Of a DNA stretch of 30,943 nucleotides, positions 1 to 10,313 are shown piece by piece; within the stretch, counting starts at the first letter, position 1, and the number at the start of each line of letters is the position of its first letter. The notes beneath the pieces were generated by a model. The model saw nothing but the letters and a program-made list of their open reading frames with translations. It was not told where the DNA came from and did not search any database. The stretch is taken from assembly GCA_032124015.1 (NCBI GenBank), contig JAQBEH010000067.1, forward strand, positions 1 to 30,943, in the 5' to 3' direction. A program made the translations under genes and the position numbers. This stretch comes from DASRJG01 sp032124015. GTDB taxonomy: Bacteria; Acidobacteriota; Polarisedimenticolia; Polarisedimenticolales; DASRJG01.

Positions 1-3000
1 ATGGCGGTCGTTTCCAAGATCTTCACGAACACAGCGTCGGCATTCAACGCCCGCCGCCAGATCGAGTACCCGACTCCCGCGCCACTGCCGTCGTCCATGA
101 CCGGGTTCTCCCAGCTCAGACGAATGTGGTTGCCGGCTTCCTTGGCGAGAGTCAGCGAAACCTGGTGGACGCCCTTGCCATTGTTGATTTCCTTGGCGAG
201 GCACCTTGCGTCTTTGCAGGTGGTCTTGTTTCGCGCCGGGTCGGAAAGGATCGCATCCGTCGTTGCCAACGATGCGGAAACGGTGGTCTGCCACCGGTTG
301 TGAGAGTCGTGGTCGCTGCCGCAGGCCGAGTCGACTTCCTGATACGTGCAGACGTACTCGCGGCAGATGTTGAGTGCCAAGCCCATCAACTCGTAGTCGG
401 CCTTGGTGCACTGGTTTCCATGCTCGCCGTCTTCCCAATCGGGGCCGCCATTGGGTTCGTGGTTGAAGATTTCGCAGATCTCGGTTGCAGTCGTGATACC
501 TGCGAAGGTGGTCGTCAACTGACCAACGCATTCCGCATCCGCGTCGGTGAGCGCGTCGGTGTGGGACGGCCGGGGTATGCCCCTCTTGCACAACTTCTTG
601 TAGTACCCGGAACTCTTCGGCCTGGGTTGAACGTTGCAACTCGAGCCGGTGCAGACGCCGGCCTGGCAGCTATCGCCGGGCGTCGCCGGATCGCCGTCGT
701 CACACACCGTGCCGTCCGGCAACTCAGGATTGGAGCAAACGCCCGTGCCGGGGTCGCAGGTACCGGCCGTGTGGCACTGATCGGGCGCATCGCAAACGAC
801 CGTGCTAGCGCTCACGCAACCGCCGATCGCGTCGCACGTATCGCCGAGGGTGCAGGCGTCGCCGTCGCTGCACGTTGTGCCCGCGGCGTCGAGTTGGCAC
901 ATCGACGAGCAGCAGTCGCCGTCGGCGGTGTTCCCGTCGTCACATGTCTCACCGGGATCGACCACACCGTTTCCGCAGGCGAGTTGGACGGTCTCGACCG
1001 CGTGCTCGATGACTTCGGACAGGCACACGGGCAGCGGTTTGTTGGCATTGACGAGCCACAACGCCAGCTGGTCCGTGCCGTGCGGACTGCCCGGAGCACC
1101 ATCTTCGCCACCCGGGATGACTTCGATAACGTCGGGGCATCCGGGGCTCATCGTCGCGACGATACGGCGCGCCGGACCGCTCGAGAACATGAACTCGTTC
1201 ACGCCGTCGGAACGGGTGGAGTGGGACGAGGCATCGATGGCTCCCCGGCCGCCGGCGCGTGGGAACCCTGGAAGAGCGGCTCCGAGGGGATTGACCGGCG
1301 CCGGCGCCCCCGAAGGCGGGATGTTGAAGGGGCCTCCCAGGTAGTGCGCGAACACGACGCGATGGAGCTTGCCCCAGCGGTAGTCGTTCAAATCCGAGGA
1401 GTTGGCAAACGCCGGCTCGAACGTCGCAGAAGACAGCAGATTCAGCCCGTTGCGCAAGCTCTCGAGCAGGATGATGTCACGCGCTACGTCTTGATTCGCA
1501 ACGCCCGGCACGCGGAAGAAATTGAGCAGCGACGCACCGAACCCGCCGTTGGTCGGGTAGTTCTCGAGGAGCCTTCGCAGCGCACTCATGGCCTGGTCGC
1601 TACCCGGCGCGTAGGCGCCCAGCCCCGCCAACGGCGCGAGCGTCCCGTCGATCACCCGCTGGACCAACTGACCACGCCAAACGGAGTAGATCGTCGCCGC
1701 GATGCTGGCGTTGATTTCCGGGGCACCAGGGGTTGCCAGCGCGCCCGGGATGTCGAACGGGTCGTACCCTTCTTGGATGCCGGTCGGGGTGCTGAAGTCC
1801 CACGCCCCGAGACGTCCGATCGCATCGCCGATGCGCGGGTCGGCGACGATCGCCTGGAGCAGGGGGTCCGCGCCGGGCGCCACGGCATTCGCGTAGGCGG
1901 TGAGCAGGTACGGGGAGAGGACCTCGGCGTCGAGCATCTGGTTGTTCGCCTGGACGGCAATCGATTCGGAGACGGAGAGGGTGTCCGTTCCGGCCAGCAG
2001 GGTGTCGAACTGACGCTGGATGCTCCCGAGTCGTTCGCCGGAAGCATAGCCGGCGCTGAGGTACAGCACGCCGTTGAACCCGGCGCGGAACTGGTTCCAC
2101 GAGTTGTTGTCGAGCGTCGTTCCGATCGGATCGTTGTTTGCGTTCAGGATGTACCCGCTCGGCGGGTTTTCAACCTGCGGCATCTCCGCAAACGGCAGGA
2201 TCTGCGTGCTGAGCGCCTGATTCGGCGGCGGTGGACCCGTGAGGGGCAGCCACTGGTGCTTGTTCGTGTTCGTGCCGTCCCGGATCAGACCCGGGTGCGT
2301 AAGTCCCCCGGGAAACAGTTGGGTCTGCAGGTCCTGGCGGAGCGGCAGCTCGCCGCTCGTGTAGTACGCGATGTTGCCGTTGACGTCCGCGTACGCCCAG
2401 TTTTGCGAGCCGACGTCGAAGAACTGCAGCGCGTCCTTGAAGTCCTGCATGCTCCCCGCGCGCGCGAACCGGCGCAGGGTCTCGACCTCGTGGGTCGCGC
2501 TCCATCCGGTGTAGGCCACGCTGAGACCGGTGAGAGGGGTCGGCGAAGAGGGATTGTACGAGACCTGCACGATCGGCCCGTTGTTGCGCCGCGGCACGAT
2601 CAGCGTCATGCCGCCCGAAGTCGCCGGCACGCCTGCATCGACTTGATTGTCGGGCGTGCCGTCCAACACGTTGACCATGAAGGTCTGAGGAACGAACTGC
2701 AGCGGCTCCGGAGATCCCTCAAACAGAGTGGCCGTCGGCGTGGTCGGCTGCCCCGGAATCTGCGCCACCAAGACCTCGTTGAAGATGTCCGTGACGTCCA
2801 TCCCATTGACGGTGGCGCCCCAACAGATCGTGTTGTTGCAGCCGATCACGACCCCGGGCGTCCCGGGGAAGCTCACGCCGGTCACATTGATCCCTCCGGT
2901 CACGTTCAGATGCACTTCGTAAAACGTGGCGGGAGCGCCCAACGACAGGTGCGGGTCGTTCGCCAGCATCGGATAGCCCGAATCGGTGTTGGCGCCCGAA

Positions 3001-3842
3001 ACGACCCACCAGTTGCTCCCCATCTCGCCGAAATCCGATTCGAGGGCCTTCTTCAGGAGCGGGATGCCGGCGATCTGGTCGCGGTAGCCTTCGACCAGGT
3101 CGTGGAAGCTCGGGTTGGAGATGTAATCGGGATAGGCCTGATCCTCCGGGATCGTCGGTTCGTCTGGTGGCAACAGCAGCGGAGGCGATGGAATCGAGAC
3201 CGCGGACTCGAACGGGGCGACCCGCCAGAGATCATCGTTGTACAACTGAAGACCATTGCATCCGAAGAACGGGCACACGCCGCGGAAGTTCAGGATCGCG
3301 AGGGTCCGGTCGATGTCGCCCAGATCGAACGAGAGCCCGAACGCGAGCCCCTTGGCCATCGTCAGGCAGTCCGTGGGCGTCCAGGGCGAAATGCCGGCGC
3401 GGGTGATCTCGAGCGCACCGAACTCGATCGGCAGAGGCTGGGACGTGTCTTGCAGGAACGCATTGACGCCGTCGGAATAGGCCTGCAACCACGCCATCGA
3501 CTCAGGCGTCTGGACAGGAAGGCTCCGCTCCGCGGCGCGGCGCAGTCCCAACGTTCGGAGCTGCACGTCTTGCGCCAACCCGGCCGAGCCGACGAGTTCG
3601 GCCACGCGGCCCGCGAACAGCCTCCGCTGGAACTCCATCTGAAACAAGCGATTCTTGGCGTGCAGGTAGCCCTGCAGGAAGATGGCATCGTGCTCGGTCT
3701 GTGCGATCACAGTCGGCACGCGGAACTGGTCGTAGACGATCGTCGCTTCGCCTTCGAGCTGCGCCGCGGCGGCGGCGCCTGCCAACGCGAAAGCCAACCC
3801 GGCGGCGACCAAGGTCCGATGGGCCCGTTTTTTGTCGATCAT
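1..3842 (-). CDS. Secreted penicillin acylase family (S45, Ntn-hydrolase) protein with Cys-rich and FnIII-like C-terminal extension; 3' end cut by window
   Basis: This reading frame runs without a stop from ATG at 3842 to the window edge (1280 codons), so the C-terminus is missing. A signal peptide covers about residues 1-27. The family hallmark is Gly-Ser-Asn-Trp-Trp-Val-Val-Ser-Gly at 275-283. Ser276 (codon 3017-3015) would become the N-terminal nucleophile of the beta chain after self-cleavage, and an NDPHLSL motif follows. Further family signatures are GYILNANNDP near 579 and YRWGKLHR near 820. The family hydrolyses amide bonds of beta-lactams, acyl-homoserine lactones or related N-acyl compounds in the periplasm; the substrate here cannot be read. 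Family members are usually about 750-850 residues. This one continues with a DUF4215-like Cys repeat (CGNGVVDPGETCDDGN, about 954-990), more Cys-rich sequence, and an FnIII-like segment at the cut end. A strong GGGAGG lies six bases before the ATG. The gene sits 29 bases after the 3872-5548 gene, probably in one operon. Confidence 0.9.
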   Translation of the reverse strand, partial: MIDKKRAHRTLVAAGLAFALAGAAAAAQLEGEATIVYDQFRVPTVIAQTEHDAIFLQGYLHAKNRLFQMEFQRRLFAGRVAELVGSAGLAQDVQLRTLGLRRAAERSLPVQTPESMAWLQAYSDGVNAFLQDTSQPLPIEFGALEITRAGISPWTPTDCLTMAKGLAFGLSFDLGDIDRTLAILNFRGVCPFFGCNGLQLYNDDLWRVAPFESAVSIPSPPLLLPPDEPTIPEDQAYPDYISNPSFHDLVEGYRDQIAGIPLLKKALESDFGEMGSNWWVVSGANTDSGYPMLANDPHLSLGAPATFYEVHLNVTGGINVTGVSFPGTPGVVIGCNNTICWGATVNGMDVTDIFNEVLVAQIPGQPTTPTATLFEGSPEPLQFVPQTFMVNVLDGTPDNQVDAGVPATSGGMTLIVPRRNNGPIVQVSYNPSSPTPLTGLSVAYTGWSATHEVETLRRFARAGSMQDFKDALQFFDVGSQNWAYADVNGNIAYYTSGELPLRQDLQTQLFPGGLTHPGLIRDGTNTNKHQWLPLTGPPPPNQALSTQILPFAEMPQVENPPSGYILNANNDPIGTTLDNNSWNQFRAGFNGVLYLSAGYASGERLGSIQRQFDTLLAGTDTLSVSESIAVQANNQMLDAEVLSPYLLTAYANAVAPGADPLLQAIVADPRIGDAIGRLGAWDFSTPTGIQEGYDPFDIPGALATPGAPEINASIAATIYSVWRGQLVQRVIDGTLAPLAGLGAYAPGSDQAMSALRRLLENYPTNGGFGASLLNFFRVPGVANQDVARDIILLESLRNGLNLLSSATFEPAFANSSDLNDYRWGKLHRVVFAHYLGGPFNIPPSGAPAPVNPLGAALPGFPRAGGRGAIDASSHSTRSDGVNEFMFSSGPARRIVATMSPGCPDVIEVIPGGEDGAPGSPHGTDQLALWLVNANKPLPVCLSEVIEHAVETVQLACGNGVVDPGETCDDGNTADGDCCSSMCQLDAAGTTCSDGDACTLGDTCDAIGGCVSASTVVCDAPDQCHTAGTCDPGTGVCSNPELPDGTVCDDGDPATPGDSCQAGVCTGSSCNVQPRPKSSGYYKKLCKRGIPRPSHTDALTDADAECVGQLTTTFAGITTATEICEIFNHEPNGGPDWEDGEHGNQCTKADYELMGLALNICREYVCTYQEVDSACGSDHDSHNRWQTTVSASLATTDAILSDPARNKTTCKDARCLAKEINNGKGVHQVSLTLAKEAGNHIRLSWENPVMDDGSGAGVGYSIWRRALNADAVFVKILETTA

Positions 3843-3871
3843 GACTTTCCTCCCGGAACTTGCGTAGGACT

Positions 3872-5548
3872 TCATGGACACGTTCCCACGGCCTGGGCCA
3901 CGCAAGCCGATGTGCTCACCGGTCGCTCGACCGATGCACTGTTTTTTCCGTAGGAGCCTTCGGTAGCCCCGTTGGTGGGAACGACGAGGTAGTAGCTACT
4001 GCCCGCCGCGGGGCTGACAGGTGCCGTCGTGCCGCCCGTCGCACACGACGCCGGCACGTGGCTGGACCAAGAGCCGATCGAGCCCTCGTAGATTTCGTAG
4101 TTCGTGTCGGCCGCAGAGCACGACGGGAGCCAGCTCAACGTGATCGACGCGCCGGGACCCTTCGCCGCGGTCAGGCCGACGACGCGCCCGCCCGGAGCCG
4201 TCTCGCTCCCAAGAACGGTGGTGCGCGGGACGAAGGCATCGGAGCTTCCGTCGGCAAGCTCGCAGAACGTGGTGCCGATTCCCATGCCGGTGCAACCGTT
4301 CGTCGAGGTCGACGTCGTCAAGGCGACCGGCTCCGACATCAGGTCTTCTTGGGCGCCGTCGGGCGTGAAATCCTGCCCTCCGACGGGAAAAGCCAGGTTG
4401 CCGCGAGCGATCGTCATGTTGAAGCGGAACGGAACACCAGGCCCGAACCCGGGACAGACGCAGGCGGCTGGACATCCGGTGCATCCGAAGGCGCTCCACG
4501 GGATCGCGACCTCGATCGACCCGGGAGGGCCGCCCGAACCGCCGCTCTGGCCGGGATTCACGGCCGGCGGGAAATCGCAGATCGTATTGTCGCCGGCGAA
4601 ATCGGGGACGCATCCCGTGACCGGGACCCACGGGGTCGTCGAATTTACGGGATCGGCAGGCGTCCTGGGCCGCATCAACTGAACCGCTTCTCCCGTGCCG
4701 GCGAGCCAGAAGCTGAAGTCGAAGAGGAGGAGAAACTCGGCCTTGCCTTCGGGGCTGCCGTGAACGCCGAGGCCCACGTTTCGCCCCCCGGCCCCCAAGC
4801 CAACGCACGTCTGGGTCGTGTTGCACACGTCGCCGATGTTGGGATCGCACGCCGACCCGCACGGCCGAACGCGGTGGAGACAGTTTTCTCCGACGGGACA
4901 CTGTGCGCTCGAAAAGCAGCTCTTCGTCGCCGTAACGCTGCAGCCCCCGGTCGGCTCGTCGGAGATCTGGCAGAACGCGCAGTCGGCGTTCGACGTGCAC
5001 GCTCGGTCGGTGAAGACGCTGCAACGCCCGGGGGTCTTCATGAGCCCGCGAGGATCGTGCCATTCGCCCACACCTCCGGACGTGAAATCAATCGCGATTT
5101 CGCCGAACGGAAGCGACGCCGGGTCGGGGTCAACCCACAACTCCGCGCCGATGTAAAGATTCGTTGCGTTCTGGGTCATGACGACCGTACCGAGGTCGTT
5201 GACGGCGCCGTCGGTGCGGTTGTCCCACCAAACCGTCTCGGTTTTCGACCCGGGGCTCCCGCAGGTTTGTCCCGACGGGCAGTCCGAATTCACCACGCAG
5301 GCGAGAACCCCACCGCCGGTGCACGTCCCGCAGGTCAATTGGGCGGCACTGTCTTCCACGCGGCCTCCGCCGGCGGCGGTGTTGGTCGTCGCGCCAGCGC
5401 ACCAGTCTTTGAGAGATGCGTCGACGACCGGGGTGTGGGCCAACACCCAAGAACCACTCGACGCGGCCATCAGGAGCGAGAAGCCCAGAACCGCTCGCGC
5501 GCCGGGCCAGGCAAAAGTCGACCTCAAACTCGGAAATCGAATGATCAT
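3872..5548 (-). CDS. Secreted protein with CBM9-like domain, Cys-rich insert and C-terminal YEIYEG/Cys-Pro module
   Basis: 558 residues from ATG 5548. A longer in-frame start at 5611 is unlikely, because the signal peptide (1-37, ending near WVLAHT) starts at 5548 and a -35-like TTGACA lies at 5606-5611. The N-terminal half resembles the family 9 carbohydrate-binding/DOMON-like fold: VDASLKDW (42-49), NLYIGAELW (130-138) and IEVAIPWSAF (345-354). A Cys-rich insert interrupts it at about 170-250 (C-SNADC, C-SSAQC, CNTTQTC), with a smaller one at 73-96. The last ~100 residues form a beta-rich, FnIII-like module with YEIYEG (484-489), YYLVVP (519-524), EGSYG (530-534) and a terminal Cys-Pro. This module is clearly shared with the protein at 10314-11270. 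There are no enzyme motifs; a ligand-binding or surface protein is likely. It precedes the acylase gene by 29 bases. Confidence 0.85.
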   Translation of the reverse strand: MIIRFPSLRSTFAWPGARAVLGFSLLMAASSGSWVLAHTPVVDASLKDWCAGATTNTAAGGGRVEDSAAQLTCGTCTGGGVLACVVNSDCPSGQTCGSPGSKTETVWWDNRTDGAVNDLGTVVMTQNATNLYIGAELWVDPDPASLPFGEIAIDFTSGGVGEWHDPRGLMKTPGRCSVFTDRACTSNADCAFCQISDEPTGGCSVTATKSCFSSAQCPVGENCLHRVRPCGSACDPNIGDVCNTTQTCVGLGAGGRNVGLGVHGSPEGKAEFLLLFDFSFWLAGTGEAVQLMRPRTPADPVNSTTPWVPVTGCVPDFAGDNTICDFPPAVNPGQSGGSGGPPGSIEVAIPWSAFGCTGCPAACVCPGFGPGVPFRFNMTIARGNLAFPVGGQDFTPDGAQEDLMSEPVALTTSTSTNGCTGMGIGTTFCELADGSSDAFVPRTTVLGSETAPGGRVVGLTAAKGPGASITLSWLPSCSAADTNYEIYEGSIGSWSSHVPASCATGGTTAPVSPAAGSSYYLVVPTNGATEGSYGKNSASVERPVSTSACVAQAVGTCP

Positions 5549-5582
5549 ATTGGTGCCCCCTTTTGTCGCGTGACCGTGCCAA

Positions 5583-5611
5583 AAATTCGAAGTTTCTAAA
5601 TGTGCTGTCAA
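5583..5611 (-). promoter_or_regulatory. Candidate sigma70-type promoter for the 3872-5548 gene
   Basis: On the minus strand a perfect TTGACA (5606-5611) is followed after 17 bases by GAATTT (5583-5588), a weak -10. The 5549-5699 gap is AT-rich compared with the surrounding genes. Transcription would begin roughly 28 bases before the ATG at 5548. No convincing terminator for the upstream TonB receptor gene is visible in the same gap. Confidence 0.45.
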
Positions 5612-5699
5612 TTTCGGTGTTTGGCAGAAAGAAGTTTGCCTAATAAGGAGGTATTCGGTGCGTGAAAGCTAACTCCCCGTTTTTCTTCTGCCTAAATCC

Positions 5700-8387
5700 C
5701 TACCAAGTAAGCGTCATATTCACAAGCGCCCGTCGCCCTATTTGGTCGCCCCCAAATGCCTGCCAATGGACGCTATCGGTTGCATTGGCCACGTTGACCC
5801 CGACCTGCACCAGGTTGTTCACGCGAAAGGACGCACCGAGGTCGACCGTCGTGTAACTCGGGACCTCCCCCGCGAAAACGCCCGCCGACCACCGGAATCC
5901 CTGGACCCATCGACCTGCGGCGCTGACCAACCAGCGATTCCCCGTCCAGGACACACCCACGCTCGCCTTGTTCTCCGGTGTGTTGGGTAGGAGGATGTCT
6001 CGAAGGTCTTGGAGGTCGCCGACATCGACGATCTCGAAATCAAACCAGGAGTAGCTGGCCTGCACTCGCCATTTGGGCGTGATGAAGTACTGCAAACCGA
6101 AATCGACCCCCTGCGTGTTGACGAGGCCCACGTTGGCGTAGGTACGGCCGATGATGACGGGGTTGCCGTTGAGGTCCTCCGCGAGGCGGAATCCGAGGCC
6201 CAGGCTGACCGTGCCCCCTTGCCCGTCGGGTTGGGTGCCCGCTCCAACGGACTGTTGGATCGAGTTGCGCACAGCCTGGGCGACCGTCAGGCCGGGGCCC
6301 ACGAGGGTCGTCTCCGCCTCGTCGGTGCTCAACCAGGGAGCGTAGTCGCTGTTGATCGGGCACCGTTTGCGGAGGTCCTCTTCCGGAGTGTTCGACGGCA
6401 GGTTGGGTTCGGGAACGCACCCGTTCACATCCCCGAGGATCGTCCCCACCTGCGGCACCAGGTCCGTGATGAAGTTATTGTTCTTGGCCCTGTAGTAGTC
6501 CACGGTGACGAAGACCTTCGATGCCAGCACCCCGCTGTACCCGAGCTCCCACGCCGAGGTCGTCTCCAGCTTCAGGTCGTCATTCCCAACGGCCAAGATG
6601 GGGATGAAGGTCGTTTGACCGTTCGCGTCCGTCGCGGGTATCCCGCAGTCGACCGGATTCGGCAAGAACGGCTGCACGCACCAAAGATTGATGAACGACC
6701 CTATCGGGAAGTACGAGATGTCCGTGTGGAGGAAGTACTCCGAGTAGTTCGCGACCTGGAACGCCTGACTATAGGTCAGGCGAATGGAGTTCGCGGGATT
6801 GATGCTGTAAACGAAGGCTGCTTTGGGCGAGAATTGCGGGGTGTGCAACGTGCTCCAATCCTCGCGGGCGGCAAAGACCAGTTTGAAGTGCTCGCTGGCC
6901 CGCCAATCCAGTTGCGTGAACAGCGCCTGGCGATTCGCGTGGATCGGCTCGTAGACCACGGTCTGCTGTCCGGTCGTCGCCTCGAGACTATCGACGTCTT
7001 CCCAGGTGTACGCCCCCCCGATCACGAACCGCAGCGTGTCGCCGAGGAAGCCCCAGTGGCCCTGCCCCTCGACCCCGTATCGCCTGTCCTGTGTGTCCAG
7101 GTCGTAGTCAACCACGAGCGCCTTCGACAGATTCTGCTGTTGTCCGTCGCGCGAGGTGTAGTGCCCCAGAACGCTCCAGTGCGGGTCGGAATAGGCGAAG
7201 CGGGCGAACGGCCGCTGGGATTTGAGATTCTGCACGCGGCCGATCCCCGTCAGGAAAATCGGGCCCTCGATCTGCGAGAAGCCGCCCTCGAAGGTGAGTA
7301 GCGACTCGTCGGTCAAGTACTTGTCGAAACGCGCCGAGCCGTACCGGATTTCGTCCCTTGCGGGCGCGTAGCTACCCTCATACTCCATCCGGCTCAGGTT
7401 CCGTTCCTCCAACAGGCAGTTTCTCTCGCCGACCCTCAAGCAGAACGTGGAGTATTCCGGTTCCCGGATATCGTCCGAGGTGAATTCGATACCGTCGGCA
7501 CCGAAGGGATCGCGCGAGACGGTGAAATCCCCCGAGTTCTTGAAGCCCGCGAGAATCTTTCCGTACCACCCGCTACCTATCTTGAAGGCTTGACGGATGT
7601 CGAGGCCGGTCGAGTTCAGCTCGCCCGCGGAGAAGCGCGCAAGACCGCCCAGGCTGTTGCGCGGGGCCTTGGACGTGATGTTCACCACGCCGCTCGAGGC
7701 GTTCGCGCCGTACAGCGCGGCGCTCGGCCCGCGAATGAACTCGAGATTGGCCACGTCGTCGAGCCCGCCCGCGATCGCCGCCCACTCCTGGGCTCCGAGG
7801 AGGACGACCCCGACGTCGCGACCGTCGATGTACGTGGAAACCCTTCGGTTCAGCGAGCTGTTGAACCCGCGCGTATTGAAGTTGAAATCGTAGAGGCCGC
7901 TTTGCGTCACCTCGGCTCCGGGCGTGAACTCGAGGATCTTCGGAACCTGGCCTTCGGAGGCTTGCTGCTTGATTTCCTCGGCGGGGATGGATGTGATCGC
8001 GGCCGGGGCATCGACGACCTTCGCCGCCAACTCCTCGGCGACGACGGTCACCTCCTCGTAGCCCCTGACCGCCCAGTCGACCTCGAACTCGACCTGCTTC
8101 GTCCCGCCCTCGGAGACGACGAGCTGGTGGACCGCGGTCTCGTCTCCGAGCGACAAGACCACGGCGAAGGTGCCCAGGGGGACATTGCTGAAGGTGAACC
8201 GGCCGTCGGCGTCCGTCTCTTCAGTTAACTTCAGTTCGTTGATCAAGACGACCACGGCGCCGACGCCGGCGCCTTTCATCACCACGCGCCCTTCGACCGT
8301 GGCGGCGTCTTCGGCGGCGATGGCTAGGCCCGTCCAAAGACAAATGCTGGATAGGGCCAAGCCCATCCATCGATTGGACCTGTTCAA
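5700..8387 (-). CDS. TonB-dependent outer-membrane receptor with N-terminal carboxypeptidase-regulatory-like domain
   Basis: 895 residues from a TTG start at 8387. The order is: signal peptide (1-25); a carboxypeptidase-regulatory-like beta-sandwich (about 28-105); a TonB-box-like EEVTVVAEE (111-119); a plug domain (about 124-245, with NTRGFNSSLNRR and FIRGPSAALYG); then a long 22-strand-type barrel ending in Trp, as expected for Bam-assembled outer-membrane proteins. It should import a large or scarce substrate across the outer membrane using TonB/ExbBD energy. Nothing in the sequence identifies the substrate. Another TTG at 8423 is in frame, but it lies at or before the predicted transcription start; the 8387 start gives a basic n-region (MNRSNRW) and has GGGGGA just upstream. 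It lies 105 bases downstream of the acyl-CoA dehydrogenase gene and has its own candidate promoter. Confidence 0.93.
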   Translation of the reverse strand: MNRSNRWMGLALSSICLWTGLAIAAEDAATVEGRVVMKGAGVGAVVVLINELKLTEETDADGRFTFSNVPLGTFAVVLSLGDETAVHQLVVSEGGTKQVEFEVDWAVRGYEEVTVVAEELAAKVVDAPAAITSIPAEEIKQQASEGQVPKILEFTPGAEVTQSGLYDFNFNTRGFNSSLNRRVSTYIDGRDVGVVLLGAQEWAAIAGGLDDVANLEFIRGPSAALYGANASSGVVNITSKAPRNSLGGLARFSAGELNSTGLDIRQAFKIGSGWYGKILAGFKNSGDFTVSRDPFGADGIEFTSDDIREPEYSTFCLRVGERNCLLEERNLSRMEYEGSYAPARDEIRYGSARFDKYLTDESLLTFEGGFSQIEGPIFLTGIGRVQNLKSQRPFARFAYSDPHWSVLGHYTSRDGQQQNLSKALVVDYDLDTQDRRYGVEGQGHWGFLGDTLRFVIGGAYTWEDVDSLEATTGQQTVVYEPIHANRQALFTQLDWRASEHFKLVFAAREDWSTLHTPQFSPKAAFVYSINPANSIRLTYSQAFQVANYSEYFLHTDISYFPIGSFINLWCVQPFLPNPVDCGIPATDANGQTTFIPILAVGNDDLKLETTSAWELGYSGVLASKVFVTVDYYRAKNNNFITDLVPQVGTILGDVNGCVPEPNLPSNTPEEDLRKRCPINSDYAPWLSTDEAETTLVGPGLTVAQAVRNSIQQSVGAGTQPDGQGGTVSLGLGFRLAEDLNGNPVIIGRTYANVGLVNTQGVDFGLQYFITPKWRVQASYSWFDFEIVDVGDLQDLRDILLPNTPENKASVGVSWTGNRWLVSAAGRWVQGFRWSAGVFAGEVPSYTTVDLGASFRVNNLVQVGVNVANATDSVHWQAFGGDQIGRRALVNMTLTW

Positions 8388-8424
8388 TGTTCCCCCACCG
8401 CACGGCGCGTGCGCGCAATGCAAG

Positions 8425-8457
8425 CCACCCTATATAGAAGGGTGGAGCCCCGGTCAA
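8425..8457 (-). promoter_or_regulatory. Candidate promoter of the TonB receptor gene, with an inverted repeat over the -10
   Basis: On the minus strand TTGACC (8452-8457) and TATAGG (8429-8434) are separated by 17 bases; TATATA overlaps the same -10. A perfect inverted repeat, CCACCC (8425-8430) and GGGTGG (8440-8445) with a 9-base spacer, brackets the -10. A repressor site that occludes RNA polymerase is plausible, since TonB receptors are often regulated by substrate. No T-tract follows the repeat, so an intrinsic terminator for the acyl-CoA dehydrogenase is less likely. Confidence 0.45.
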
Positions 8458-8492
8458 GGCGCATTTCGGAGCGAGTCGACGCCCCTGGGCGT

Positions 8493-10283
<1,791 letters not shown>

Positions 10284-10313
10284 CGCGTTCTCCCTCGAAT
10301 AGGCCGGCGGCGA

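Noticed and set aside
126..3953. A 1275-codon open frame on the plus strand
   Set aside because: It lies opposite the penicillin acylase gene and encodes an Arg/Val/Asp-rich sequence with no fold or family features. It is open only because the high-GC sense gene has few antisense stops.
3860..5599. A plus-strand frame of the same length (579 codons) as the minus-strand frame it overlaps
   Set aside because: The equal length is coincidence. The minus strand has the signal peptide, CBM9-like motifs and Cys pairs; the plus strand is low-complexity Arg/Gly-rich.
5641..5676. A perfect-looking GGAGGT ribosome site on the plus strand with a GTG five bases later
   Set aside because: The GTG opens a four-codon frame (GTG CGT GAA AGC TAA). 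The nearby 64-codon frame from 5662 is only antisense to the end of the TonB receptor.
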